Assembly (NCBI GenBank): GCA_018055515.1
Contig: JAGPHL010000005.1
Location: forward strand, 1 to 28,720
Origin: Anaerolineae bacterium
Lineage (GTDB): Bacteria; Chloroflexota; Anaerolineae; B4-G1; SLSP01
DNA: 28,720 nt
Direction of reading: 5' to 3'
The notes under the pieces were generated by a model that saw only the letters and a list, made by a program, of their open reading frames with translations, was not told the DNA's origin and did no database searches. Positions 14,101 to 21,360 of this stretch are shown in pieces. Position 1 is the first letter of the stretch. Each line of letters begins with the position of its first letter. The position numbers were made by a program, and so were the translations under genes.

Positions 14101-16158
14101 ATAGCGCTGCGGCAGTCGCGCGATCGAGCCGTAAAGGCGATTGCTGGAAAGGACGATGTAATCTACCTCTGCGAGCCAGGTGTGCAGCAGTTCCCACTTG
14201 GCGGCGTCGTCGTTGTTGTAGAGCTGCATCGTCGAGTCGCTGCTAGAGGACAGCCCTTTGTACCAGTCGTAGAACGGATCCTTGCCATCAATGCGCACCG
14301 GCATGGCGTCGTCCCAATGCTCATTGCCCAGCACCGATGTCCCCAAGGTGATCGGCGCCCCTCCTGTGAGGCGGAGGCGCACATAGGCGCGCGCGCCGGC
14401 CTGAAGCTGCAGCGGCGGCAGGGCCACCGTGAGCTTCGCGGGGGAGCTGCCATTCGCCTCAAGCGTGACTTCCTGCTGCGCGTGCACGGCGAGGAAGTCG
14501 GGGTCGGTCGCCAGCGTCACTTCAAGCCGCACATCGCGCTGAGGATCGCTCAACTGGACTTTGTTGAGCGTGAGGGTATTGACGGTCCCGGCAACGTCCA
14601 TGGTGAAGGGCAGCTGCAGGGGGTGCCCTTCCTGATAGAGGATGGCGTTTGGCTGCACCGGCACCTGGATCTGAAGGCCCTCCTGTGTGCGAACGGTCAC
14701 GGCAGTGGGGATATTTTCGAACATCCAGCGGGAAGCTTCCACGCGCGTGAAAGGCCGAACGTAAATTTGCATGAACGCCGCTGCCCAGACGAGGGTGCCG
14801 ATCAGCACGCCCCATGGCGCCGCGCGGCAGAGCGCCAGCAAAGCGCGCTGCCAGCCATGCGCCGCCTTTGGCCAGGTCTGACGCGCCCAGGTTGCGAGGT
14901 GAATCAGTCCCCACGCGGCGAAAAGCGTGAACACCGGATAGACCGGCAGCAGGTAGCGCATGGATTTGACCCACTGCACTGCCTGGTAGAGGAAAAAGAG
15001 CGTGCCCCAGAGCCACGGTAAGGCCACGTCCAGCCGTTTCTCGCGCCAGAAGGCCCGCAGCATGAATCCCCACCCACCCCAAGCGGCCAGTCCCAGGGGC
15101 AGGCCCAGCCCCCAGAAAACCATGTTGACCCAGGGGAAGACGATCGGCGTGCGCGCCGTCCATTGATGCCCCGGCGGCGAGTCAATTTCACCGCTCACCA
15201 GCTGCTGAATGTACTTCATCGTGTTGAGCCATGCAGGTGACAGGCGCACGTTCCAGAAGCCCGGGCCACTGAAGGCGTAGGGTTGGGCGATGCGAAATGC
15301 CAGCGCGGCGAGCAGGCCTGATCCCACGACAAAGGCCAGCATGGTCATCGTGTCGGGTTGGAGCCGCAAGCGCGCGCCGGAGTCGGTCTGCTCCCAGCGC
15401 AGCAGACCGGCGAGGCCCACCATCCCTGCGACGGGCCAGGTGCTGATCTTGCACGCTATTGCCAGCCCGGTCGTGATGCCGGCGAGGAGCAAAGCCCAGC
15501 GTCGGCGCGGAGCCATGGCCATCACGGCGAAGAAGAGAGTCCAGGTGACAAAAACTGCTGCGAAGCTATCCACCACGAAGAAATGGGCGTGCTGGATGGG
15601 CAACACGGCGAAGGCGTAGAGCGCGCCTGCCAGCAGCGCCGTGCCCTCGCCGAATAAGCGCCGCGCCAGCAGGACCAGCGCCACCAGCGTCAGAAGGTCC
15701 GCGAGCGTCGAGAGGTAGCGCCCCACCAGGTGAACGCCGCTATAGCCGGTGTACTGGCCGGGATAGCAGGGCTGTTGAGCATCAAAGAGCAGGCCGCGGA
15801 CCAGCGCGGGGAGCACCGCCGGGGTCTCGCCGCAGGCGCGGTCCAGCCAGGAGCCGGCCGCACGCGCGGCAAATAACGGCAAAGTGCCGTAAACGTAGCC
15901 GCTAAAGCCCCGGTTTTCGGGATTCAGCGGGGAGGTGGAAGTATCCCAGTACTGCGATAACGAGGGGGGAAAGTCCAGCGCTGCCGTGACCATGGTCAGG
16001 TAGCGCTCGTCGGGATGTAAATGGGTGCCTTCATCCCAATCGAGTTTGTAGATGCGTACCCACCCTGCAGCGCAAAGGATCAAGGCCAGCAGCAGAAGAA
16101 AGACGCTGTGTGTGATGGGACGTCGGGATTGCCGTTTAGGTTGCTGTTCTGATTGCAT
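11185..16158 (-). CDS. Giant membrane protein: PMT-type glycosyltransferase fused to a YYY/DUF2298 domain
   Basis: A 1657-residue polytopic membrane protein with two parts. The N-terminal part (about 1-485) looks like a PMT/ArnT-type (GT-C) glycosyltransferase: after TM1 comes DWDEGTHLHPDE (40-51), the acidic motif that coordinates metal and lipid-phosphate sugar in that fold, then many helices. A soluble beta-rich segment (about 490-790) follows. The C-terminal part (about 800-1657) carries the motif MNYYYFGF (988-995), TNTWDYPTYL (near 1214) and a conserved tail (YITWGNRVSIYTGLPSVVGWRWHQ). These mark the Chlor_Arch_YYY (DUF2298) family, reported from Chloroflexi and Archaea and without an established function. 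It probably transfers sugar from a lipid carrier to an extracellular acceptor. A promoter with TACAAT lies 7 nt before the ATG. Confidence 0.85.
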   Translation of the reverse strand: MQSEQQPKRQSRRPITHSVFLLLLALILCAAGWVRIYKLDWDEGTHLHPDERYLTMVTAALDFPPSLSQYWDTSTSPLNPENRGFSGYVYGTLPLFAARAAGSWLDRACGETPAVLPALVRGLLFDAQQPCYPGQYTGYSGVHLVGRYLSTLADLLTLVALVLLARRLFGEGTALLAGALYAFAVLPIQHAHFFVVDSFAAVFVTWTLFFAVMAMAPRRRWALLLAGITTGLAIACKISTWPVAGMVGLAGLLRWEQTDSGARLRLQPDTMTMLAFVVGSGLLAALAFRIAQPYAFSGPGFWNVRLSPAWLNTMKYIQQLVSGEIDSPPGHQWTARTPIVFPWVNMVFWGLGLPLGLAAWGGWGFMLRAFWREKRLDVALPWLWGTLFFLYQAVQWVKSMRYLLPVYPVFTLFAAWGLIHLATWARQTWPKAAHGWQRALLALCRAAPWGVLIGTLVWAAAFMQIYVRPFTRVEASRWMFENIPTAVTVRTQEGLQIQVPVQPNAILYQEGHPLQLPFTMDVAGTVNTLTLNKVQLSDPQRDVRLEVTLATDPDFLAVHAQQEVTLEANGSSPAKLTVALPPLQLQAGARAYVRLRLTGGAPITLGTSVLGNEHWDDAMPVRIDGKDPFYDWYKGLSSSSDSTMQLYNNDDAAKWELLHTWLAEVDYIVLSSNRLYGSIARLPQRYPLTVAYYQALFDGSLGFEPVAEFVSFPALGACQFEDQEAPFGVPAARYTTARSCSIPYPVAEEAFSVYDHPRVLIFAKTSAYSRERAEALLPLSLTEKAIWMTPKQATKGVSLLMDEETRAVQESGGTWSEMFDRTAVQNRYPALAVFFWWLMLALLAWLAFPWMIVLFPALRDRGYGLARMLGILLWAYPAWLLASLRVVRHTQLLLWVLALLWALATAWFTRRHWASIHDFLQQRWRDLVRIEVVFAVLYLGWVLVRYGNPDFYHLVTGGEKPMDLAYLNAVIKSSWFPPYDPWFAGAEMNYYYFGFVLIGSVIKATGILPTVAYNLAIPTLFAMTGVGAYTLAANLASGGEGASPEGARRGRRAGLWAVALTVLLGNLGEIQLLLKGLAEVGNVQFTSLIPGYQLLVSAAAGFWKVVVEGQTLPFRQEWWYWNATRIMPAGPGEGAGPITEFPLFTFLYGDLHAHAISLPLTQVALGIALQWGLSRAPKWPARTLPLHLAAWRFFRQSLPLIVLAGLTAGALQATNTWDYPTYLLLMAAGSLLPLLAPGAASDASERAETRFPFYQLAIPVAIGAFSALLFRPFSANYVAAYGAVEIWRGRRSLPGEYFLIHGQFIVPLLVLALAQGRVMIQRLRQRLGESLHTEFLVVAAGALLLTLTLLFVGVKIAWIVVPLGVIAALLVLAPEQRPQWRTFWFWVGTALTITLVVEMFVLKGDLGRMNTVFKPYMQVWMLFAITAAVAQERVWTFLWSGKDAADTRFALWVSGKRLWLGDVVLSALLLLLLLSALYPAFAIPAKLQDRWVKDAPHTLDGAASLAFVQHYENGASIPLAPDYALIRWMQDNIPGSPTLMEMNAAVEYITWGNRVSIYTGLPSVVGWRWHQVQQLMELPAGTVELRQADVRAFYDTPDPQTAWTILQRYQVAYVVLTPYERLLMAPEGLAKFDTLVAWGWLEVIYDHDGARLYRVVM

Positions 16159-16165
16159 GGGAGCG

Positions 16166-16193
16166 ATTGTAACGCGAAGAAGAGGAAAGACAA
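16166..16193 (-). promoter_or_regulatory. Promoter of the giant membrane protein gene (leaderless)
   Basis: On the minus strand TTGTCT (16193-16188), a 16-bp spacer and TACAAT (16171-16166), then 7 nt to the ATG. There is no ribosome site in CGCTCCC, so the transcript probably starts at the ATG. The rest of the gap, 16194-16362, shows nothing I can name. Confidence 0.5.
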
Positions 16194-16362
16194 GCCACCG
16201 GAGGGTCTTCAGGCCACGAATGGCGGCAATCGGTGCCGGGGCAGAAAGAAATCAGCGGCACGCAGGCAATTTCGCATAGCCTTTTCTTTCTTCTTTGAAA
16301 TATAGAATTTCTTGAGGTTGGGGCTGTGCAGGGGTTTTGACTACGCGAAATGCAAATCCCCA

Positions 16363-16397
16363 AAAGTGAGGGCGTGCCCACAACACGCCCTCACTTT
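16363..16397 (-). terminator. Terminator of the glgA-GH57 operon
   Basis: A perfect 14-bp stem (16363-16376 with 16384-16397) and a 7-nt loop, 15 nt after the GH57 stop. On the minus strand the T's closing the stem run into one more T before GGGG, giving TTTT. It is the strongest terminator-like hairpin in the window. Confidence 0.75.
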
Positions 16398-16412
16398 CGA
16401 TACACCATTGCA

Positions 16413-17852
16413 TCAATCAATCAGCAACGGACGCAACTCACGCATCGAGCCGCCAAAGGGACTCTCGCCCATCTGCGCCGACTCCAGAATCTCCAGGAGA
16501 ATCTGCGCGCCCGTGCGTCCCGTCAGCGGACTGACCGCGATGCTCAAATCACGCCGAAAAGAGGGCGTCAAATCGTCGCCGGTGGCGTAGCGCACGAGCG
16601 CCAGCGCCTGCACGGCGTTGCTGATGGCGTAGCGCGGTTCAAGCCGCTCCAGATCCTCGAAGAAGAACGCGCAGCTCGTGTACATCCGCTGGCGGTGCAA
16701 TTGCGCCGCCAGCAATGAGAGCAGTTGTTGCTGAGTCACTGTGGCCAGATGTCCCAGATGATAGTCCGCAAGAAACTGCTGTTCGGTTATCTTCCCCAGC
16801 ACCACCTGGATGTAGGCATCGCGCACCGCCCACGGCGCCAAATCCCGAGAACGCAGGAGCGTCGCAAAGATCTCGTCAATGTCGTGGGCCAGGTTATCGA
16901 AAGCGCGTCGCAGGGCGCCTTTCCAGTAACCGACCCCGGCAGTGCAGGAACAACCGGTCGCCCAACGCCCCAAATTATGCGGACAACTCCAGGAGGAATT
17001 CTCCACGATCTCGACCTCAGTCATGGGGGGATGGTCGCGCAGGTACAGCCCCAACGTGGTGACCTCATAGGCGTCCTGCGGTGAAGGCGTCATCAACTCC
17101 GTCAACACCTCCACGCCATGCCGGTGATGATGACCGAAGGTCTCGCCATCCGTCGCCAGCAGGGTGAGCGTGCCGGGCTTCCGCCAGTGCAAGGTGGAAT
17201 TGACCCACGCGCGCGCCTGCCTCACGGAAGGCATGTTGAAAGCAAAGGCGTTGGAAAGGCCGCGGTCACGCACAAAAACGGTGATGTAGCGGTCGCGCCC
17301 CAGGCGCACTTTGTACGGGCCGCTGCCCGCCGAAAGGTCACCGCGCACCTGTTCCTCAGAAAGGATCACAAATTGCAGCCCGGATTCCACGACGGCGTTC
17401 AAAGTGTCGTAGTCCACCGCCATTTCGGGCAACCACAGACCCTGGGGCTGATACCCAAAACGTGCGACGAAGCTGGCAATCCCCCAGCGGATTTGACAGC
17501 GCTTATCGCGCCCACGGGCCAGCGGCAGGATGGTGTGATGCACTGATTGGGCCAGGCCGTTGACGACGCCGTATTGCTGATAATAGGCCCGCACGTCATG
17601 GACGATGCGTTCATATACCGGCTGCGCATGTCGCTCCATCCAGCGCGCCAGGGTCCCGCCGAGGTTAAAACTGATGCGGCCAAAATTCCCCGTCTCGGCA
17701 ATGGGTTGATAGCTTTCCGCCGTGACGCGCGCGTTCCAATTGGGATAAGGAGCGGCCTCGCGCTCCTCACGGTACACGCCGGTAAAGGGGTCTTCACGAG
17801 GGGGTTGATAAAAATGTCCGTGAACACAGAAAAACGGTTTGACATCACCCAT
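16413..17852 (-). CDS. GH57 glycoside hydrolase with a DUF3536-type C-terminus
   Basis: A 479-residue GH57-family enzyme, presumably an alpha-glucan hydrolase or glucanotransferase. Conserved regions are visible: HGHFYQPPRE (H11, H13), GLWLPEMAVDYDTL with the nucleophile candidate E143, and LLATDGETFGHHH with the acid candidate D235. The C-terminal half (CPHNLGRWATGCSCT onwards, helical) resembles the DUF3536 region often joined to this domain. I take ATG 17852; a TTG five codons earlier is less likely. It follows glgA by 75 nt on the same strand, so it is probably co-transcribed and acts on glycogen or its precursors in the cytoplasm, as no signal peptide is seen. Branching, debranching or amylase activity cannot be decided from the sequence alone. 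Confidence 0.88.
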   Translation of the reverse strand: MGDVKPFFCVHGHFYQPPREDPFTGVYREEREAAPYPNWNARVTAESYQPIAETGNFGRISFNLGGTLARWMERHAQPVYERIVHDVRAYYQQYGVVNGLAQSVHHTILPLARGRDKRCQIRWGIASFVARFGYQPQGLWLPEMAVDYDTLNAVVESGLQFVILSEEQVRGDLSAGSGPYKVRLGRDRYITVFVRDRGLSNAFAFNMPSVRQARAWVNSTLHWRKPGTLTLLATDGETFGHHHRHGVEVLTELMTPSPQDAYEVTTLGLYLRDHPPMTEVEIVENSSWSCPHNLGRWATGCSCTAGVGYWKGALRRAFDNLAHDIDEIFATLLRSRDLAPWAVRDAYIQVVLGKITEQQFLADYHLGHLATVTQQQLLSLLAAQLHRQRMYTSCAFFFEDLERLEPRYAISNAVQALALVRYATGDDLTPSFRRDLSIAVSPLTGRTGAQILLEILESAQMGESPFGGSMRELRPLLID

Positions 17853-17927
17853 GATTGGCCGTCCCAAATCGAAGTTGAAGATCGAAAAGCCTGGTCTGTA
17901 GTCCTGGATCGAAGAGCGTGGCGTGAC

Positions 17928-19388
17928 TCAGTGTTGCGCCTGCGCGCGGCGGTAAAGATCCACGTAGGCCCGCGCGGACGCCGTCCATGAGAAATCGTGC
18001 TCCATCGCCCGACGCTGCAGCGCCTGCCATTGGACCGGATTGCGGTAGGCCGTCAACGCGCGTTGCAGGGCCTCCTCGAACGCCTCGACGGTGTAAGGCC
18101 GGAAGACGAAGCCGGCACCGCGCTTGGGCTGCGCCGTCGCATCTACCACCGTATCCGCGAGGACGCCGGTCGCTCGCACAACGGGGATCGCGCCGTAACG
18201 CAGCGCGATCATGTGTCCCAACCCTCCCGGCTCGTGACGACTCGGCATGAGGAACAGGTCCACGCCCCCGTAAATGCGCCGCGCCAACCGCTCATCAAAT
18301 TTGATAGAAACACGCACGCGATCATGGAAACGCTGCTGCAACGCGCGGAAACGCTCCTCGTACTCCGCGTCGCCGGTGCCGAGCAACACGAATTGCACCT
18401 CCTGGCTGGAAAGCAACGCTTCTAGCGCAGGCAGCATGATGTCCAGCCCTTTGAGAGGGTCGAGCCGCGACACCACGCCCAAGAGGGGCGCATCCGCGTG
18501 CACGGGCAACCCCACCTCACGCTGCAAAGCGGCTTTGTTCACCGCACGCATCCGCAACGTGGCGGCGTTAAAGGATTGCGTCAACGCCGGATCCGTTTCG
18601 GGATTCCAGATCGTGGTGTCAATGCCGCTCAAAATGCCGAAAAGCCGATCCTGCCGCTCGCGCAACAGCGTCTCCAGGCCCATGCCGTGCTCCGGCGTGA
18701 GGATTTCGCGACTGTACGTCGGGCTGGCCGCGCTCAAGACGTCCGCGTGCGCGATGCCCTGCGCCATCCAGTTCACCTGTCCCGGCGGTTCGACCGGCAA
18801 ATGTTCCAGTTCCTGCATTTGCGCGAAGGTCAGAATCAGCCGACCGCACAGCCCCTGATACGCCAGGTTGTGAATGGTGAAGAGCGTCGCCATGTCGCGG
18901 TAGAAGGGGTCGCGCTTGCCGTAGACATCGAGCCAGGCGACGACCGGCGCGGTGTGCCAGTCGTGAGCATGAATCACATCGGGCTTCCACCCCATCGTCT
19001 GCTCCATCATCTGCATCGTGGCAATCACAGCGCGCGAGAAGAACGTGAACCGCCGGGGATCGTCGTTAAAACCGTAGACTTTTTCGCGGGTAGACAGGTA
19101 TTTCTCGTCCCAGATCATGTACACGGGCAAGGCATCAACCGCCGTCTCCAGCAGATGCACCTGCTCCATTCCCGGCCCAAGCGGCACGGCGATGGAATTG
19201 CCGACGCGCTGCAGGGCATACTCCTTGCCGACCGCGTTGCCGTACCGGGGCAACATCAGCCGCACATCCACATCCAGCCCCTGCAACGCCTTGGGTAAGG
19301 AACCCGCCACATCCGCCAGGCCGCCCACTTTGACAAACGGCGTCGCTTCCGCTGCAAGGAATAACACTTTGAGCTTCTTGTCGTTCAT
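17928..19388 (-). CDS. glgA: Glycogen synthase (GT5)
   Basis: Elongates alpha-1,4-glucan from a nucleotide-glucose donor in glycogen synthesis. The GT-B protein begins LKVLFLAAEATPFVKVGGLADVAGSLPKAL, with the donor-binding KVGGL (K20 in the 486-residue form). The second Rossmann half starts near VGLPVHADAPLLGVVSRLDPLKG, and the family's C-terminal motif RHEPGGLGHMIALRYGAIPVVRATGVLADTV is intact. I use ATG 19388; a GTG at 19397, three codons earlier, is nearly as likely because purine-rich sequence precedes it. The length is typical. A minus-strand TATAAT about 120 nt upstream is the likely promoter. GH57 follows in the same operon; no glgB or glgC is present in this window. Confidence 0.95.
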   Translation of the reverse strand: MNDKKLKVLFLAAEATPFVKVGGLADVAGSLPKALQGLDVDVRLMLPRYGNAVGKEYALQRVGNSIAVPLGPGMEQVHLLETAVDALPVYMIWDEKYLSTREKVYGFNDDPRRFTFFSRAVIATMQMMEQTMGWKPDVIHAHDWHTAPVVAWLDVYGKRDPFYRDMATLFTIHNLAYQGLCGRLILTFAQMQELEHLPVEPPGQVNWMAQGIAHADVLSAASPTYSREILTPEHGMGLETLLRERQDRLFGILSGIDTTIWNPETDPALTQSFNAATLRMRAVNKAALQREVGLPVHADAPLLGVVSRLDPLKGLDIMLPALEALLSSQEVQFVLLGTGDAEYEERFRALQQRFHDRVRVSIKFDERLARRIYGGVDLFLMPSRHEPGGLGHMIALRYGAIPVVRATGVLADTVVDATAQPKRGAGFVFRPYTVEAFEEALQRALTAYRNPVQWQALQRRAMEHDFSWTASARAYVDLYRRAQAQH

Positions 19389-19508
19389 GATATGCACCTC
19401 GACTTCCTTCTCCAGGGAGACTCCAGGGAGACCGGTGAAATGCCGTCATGCTCTGGTAACGGCAGCACATCGAGATCGTGGCCTCAAGCAAGACCGAGGC
19501 TTATTTTC

Positions 19509-19536
19509 ATTATAGTCGAGTTTGAAGAAACAGCAA
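19509..19536 (-). promoter_or_regulatory. Promoter of glgA
   Basis: On the minus strand, exact TATAAT (19514-19509) with TTGCTG 16 bp upstream (19536-19531; matches only the TTG of the -35). The leader to the glgA ATG would be about 110 nt and contains a duplicated CTCCAGGGAGA (about 19410-19431). Confidence 0.5.
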
Positions 19537-19569
19537 CGAAACCGCCGACAAAAAGTTTTCAGCGCTTTC

Positions 19570-19604
19570 TTCATGCTATATTCCATGCTATATTCCATGC
19601 TATA
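19570..19604 (+). repeat. Three copies of TTCCATGCTATA containing a -10-like box
   Basis: A 12-bp unit: 19570-19580 (one base missing), 19581-19592 and 19593-19604. Each copy carries CTATA; the last becomes TATAAT (19601-19606). First part of the mosaic of short repeats that fills the 373-bp gap between glgA and adk. No gene is seen in that gap. Confidence 0.88.
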
Positions 19605-19606
19605 AT
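19601..19606 (+). promoter_or_regulatory. Candidate -10 for adk
   Basis: Exact TATAAT on the plus strand at the end of the 12-bp repeat. No good -35 stands at 17 bp. An alternative is TATATT in the first copy (19577-19582). The adk leader would be about 150 nt and includes all the repeats at 19629-19748. Confidence 0.4.
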
Positions 19607-19628
19607 GGAGACATAGAAACGCGTGAAG

Positions 19629-19656
19629 GTGCGAACGTGTCCACGTGCGAACGTGT
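19629..19656 (+). repeat. GTGCGAACGTGT direct repeat
   Basis: Two exact copies at 19629-19640 and 19645-19656 (16-bp period), with the related GTGAACGTGAGTG following. Second part of the adk leader mosaic. Confidence 0.8.
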
Positions 19657-19670
19657 GAACGTGAGTGATT

Positions 19671-19748
19671 CGCTTTTTCGCTTTTTCGCTTTCTCGCTTT
19701 CTCGCTTTTTCGCTGATTCGCTGACTGCTGACCGCTGATCTCTATTTT
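19671..19748 (+). repeat. CGCTTTYT octamer tract and shared 45-bp leader element
   Basis: Seven consecutive octamers from 19671: CGCTTTTT twice, CGCTTTCT twice, CGCTTTTT, CGCTGATT and CGCTGACT, then GCTGACC and GCTGATC. The part 19704-19748 recurs inverted at 28676-28720 with one mismatch in 45. It ends 13 nt before the adk ATG, and GAAGGAG (19750-19756) follows directly as the ribosome site. Confidence 0.9.
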
Positions 19749-19761
19749 TGAAGGAGTCGCT

Positions 19762-20424
19762 ATGACCGCAAAACCGAAGTACATCATTCTGCTCGGCCCG
19801 CCGGCTTCCGGCAAGGGCACCCAGGCCACGCTCGTCCGCGACATGCTCGCCCTGCCGCACGTCGCCAGCGGCGATCTCTTCCGCTATAACCTGCGCCATC
19901 AGACCGAGCTGGGCCTCAAAGCCAAGACCTACATGGATCGCGGGGAGCTCGTGCCAGATGACATCACCATCGCCATGGTGCTGGATCGGCTGGCGCAGCC
20001 CGACTGCGCGAAGGGCGCCCTGCTCGACGGCTTCCCGCGCACCATCGCGCAGGCCGAAGCCCTCGAGGCCGCGCTGGCCGAGAAGGGGCTGGGCATCAAC
20101 CGCGTGCTCAACATCATCGTCCCCGACGAGACGCTGATTGCGCGCATCACCGGGCGGCGGCTCTGTCGCACCTGCGGCGAACCCTATCACCTGCTCTTCA
20201 AAAAGCCCAAGGTGGAAGGCATCTGCGACATTGACGGCGGCGAGCTCTATCAGCGCGACGACGACACCGAAGCGACGGCCCGCAATCGCCTGCAAGTCTA
20301 CTGGAATCAGACCAGCCCGCTGGTGGATTACTACCGCGAGCGCGGGCTGCTGGTAGACATTGATGGCGACCGTCCCATCGAGGCCGTCACGCAGGCGCTG
20401 ATCGCGGCAGTCGCCGATCTGTAA
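19762..20424 (+). CDS. adk: Adenylate kinase (zinc-LID type)
   Basis: Interconverts ATP + AMP and two ADP. The P-loop is GPPASGKGT (12-20), the AMP-binding segment is LLDGFPRTIAQAEAL, and the LID carries C135, C138, C155 and D158 (CRTC and CDID), a CCCD zinc site as in many thermophile and Gram-positive enzymes. At 220 residues it is a long-form Adk. ATG 19762 has GAAGGAG 5 nt before it. It stands alone rather than in the ribosomal-protein/secY operon where adk often sits. Two PPK2 genes follow on the same strand after 90 nt: PPK2 enzymes phosphorylate AMP or ADP with polyphosphate and Adk redistributes the products, so co-transcription would make a polyphosphate-to-ATP module. Confidence 0.95.
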   Translation: MTAKPKYIILLGPPASGKGTQATLVRDMLALPHVASGDLFRYNLRHQTELGLKAKTYMDRGELVPDDITIAMVLDRLAQPDCAKGALLDGFPRTIAQAEALEAALAEKGLGINRVLNIIVPDETLIARITGRRLCRTCGEPYHLLFKKPKVEGICDIDGGELYQRDDDTEATARNRLQVYWNQTSPLVDYYRERGLLVDIDGDRPIEAVTQALIAAVADL

Positions 20425-20449
20425 CGCGCGGCCTGGAATCAGCCGGAGG

Positions 20450-20478
20450 GAGCGCGAGCTGGCAACCGCGCCGCGCTC
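20450..20478 (+). other. Hairpin between adk and the first PPK2 gene
   Basis: GAGCGCG (20450-20456) can pair with CGCGCTC (20472-20478) across a 15-nt loop, followed by TTCTCC. A weak attenuator or processing site is possible. The 90-nt gap has no other feature apart from the PPK2 ribosome site AGGGGAGG (20502-20509). Confidence 0.3.
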
Positions 20479-20514
20479 TTCTCCAACGCTATATGCCCGT
20501 CAGGGGAGGCGTCA

Positions 20515-21360
20515 ATGCTGGAAAAGGTGGATCTGGACCTGAAGCTGGAGAAAGCTGAATATCAGGCACTGGCTCCCGTCCTGCAACGGCGCCTCAGCGA
20601 CCTGCAGAAGGCCTGCTGGCGCGCCGACGTTCCGACCCTCATCGTCTTCGAGGGATGGGACGCGGCGGGCAAGGGTTCCTCCGTGCAATTGCTGACGCGC
20701 CATCTCGACCCGCGAGGATTCACCCTCTACGCCATCCAGGCGGCCCGGCCCCATGAGCAACAAGTCCCCTGGCTCTGGCGCTTCTGGCAGCGGATTCCCG
20801 CCTACGGCGAGATCGCCATCTTCGACCGCAGCTGGTATGGACGGGTGCTCGTGGAGCGCGTGGAGGGCTTCACCCCCGAGGAGCACTGGCGCCGCGCCTA
20901 TCGGGACATCGTCAACTTCGAGCGGGTGCTGGCGGACGACGGCGCCGTCATCGTGAAATTCTTCCTGCACATCAGCAAGGCGGAACAGGCGCGACGCTTT
21001 CGCCGCCTCGAAGCCAATCCCCGCACCAGCTGGCACGTCCAGCCTGAGGATTGGGAACATCACGCACACTACGACGACTACGTCACTGCCATCGAGGAAA
21101 TGCTCGAGCGCACCGACACGGAATGGGGGCCGTGGACGCTGGTCGAGGCGACCGACCGGCGTTGGACGCGCGCCCGTATCCTGACGACCCTCATCACGCG
21201 GCTGGAGGCGGCGCTGCAAAGCCGCGGCCTGCCCCTGCCGGCGAGGCCCGCACGTCCCGACAAATCCGCCAACACTTCTGCCCCTGTTCCGCCGCCAACG
21301 GCGGAGAAGGAAACCGCAGAGCCGGAGACCGCAGAGCCGGAGGTGGACGATGCTCCCTGA
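20515..21360 (+). CDS. Polyphosphate kinase 2 family protein, first copy
   Basis: A single-domain PPK2 protein (281 residues) that transfers phosphate between polyphosphate and a nucleotide. The Walker A loop EGWDAAGKGSS (K53) and Walker B/lid start FDRSWYGR (103-110) are intact, as are HLDPRGF, LWRFWQR and the VERVEGF segment. After the catalytic domain (about 1-245) the tail is Pro/Ala/Glu-rich with a duplicated AEPET/AEPE motif. ATG 20515 has AGGGGAGG 5 nt upstream. It overlaps the next PPK2 gene by 11 nt and shares its plan, so the two arose by tandem duplication and are translated together. The preferred direction (ATP/ADP formation or polyphosphate synthesis) and nucleotide cannot be read from the sequence. 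Confidence 0.9.
   Translation: MLEKVDLDLKLEKAEYQALAPVLQRRLSDLQKACWRADVPTLIVFEGWDAAGKGSSVQLLTRHLDPRGFTLYAIQAARPHEQQVPWLWRFWQRIPAYGEIAIFDRSWYGRVLVERVEGFTPEEHWRRAYRDIVNFERVLADDGAVIVKFFLHISKAEQARRFRRLEANPRTSWHVQPEDWEHHAHYDDYVTAIEEMLERTDTEWGPWTLVEATDRRWTRARILTTLITRLEAALQSRGLPLPARPARPDKSANTSAPVPPPTAEKETAEPETAEPEVDDAP

Noticed and set aside
19446..19844. Minus-strand open frame through the adk leader
   Set aside because: It translates the repeats themselves (Lys/Ser/Glu words) and runs into the start of adk.
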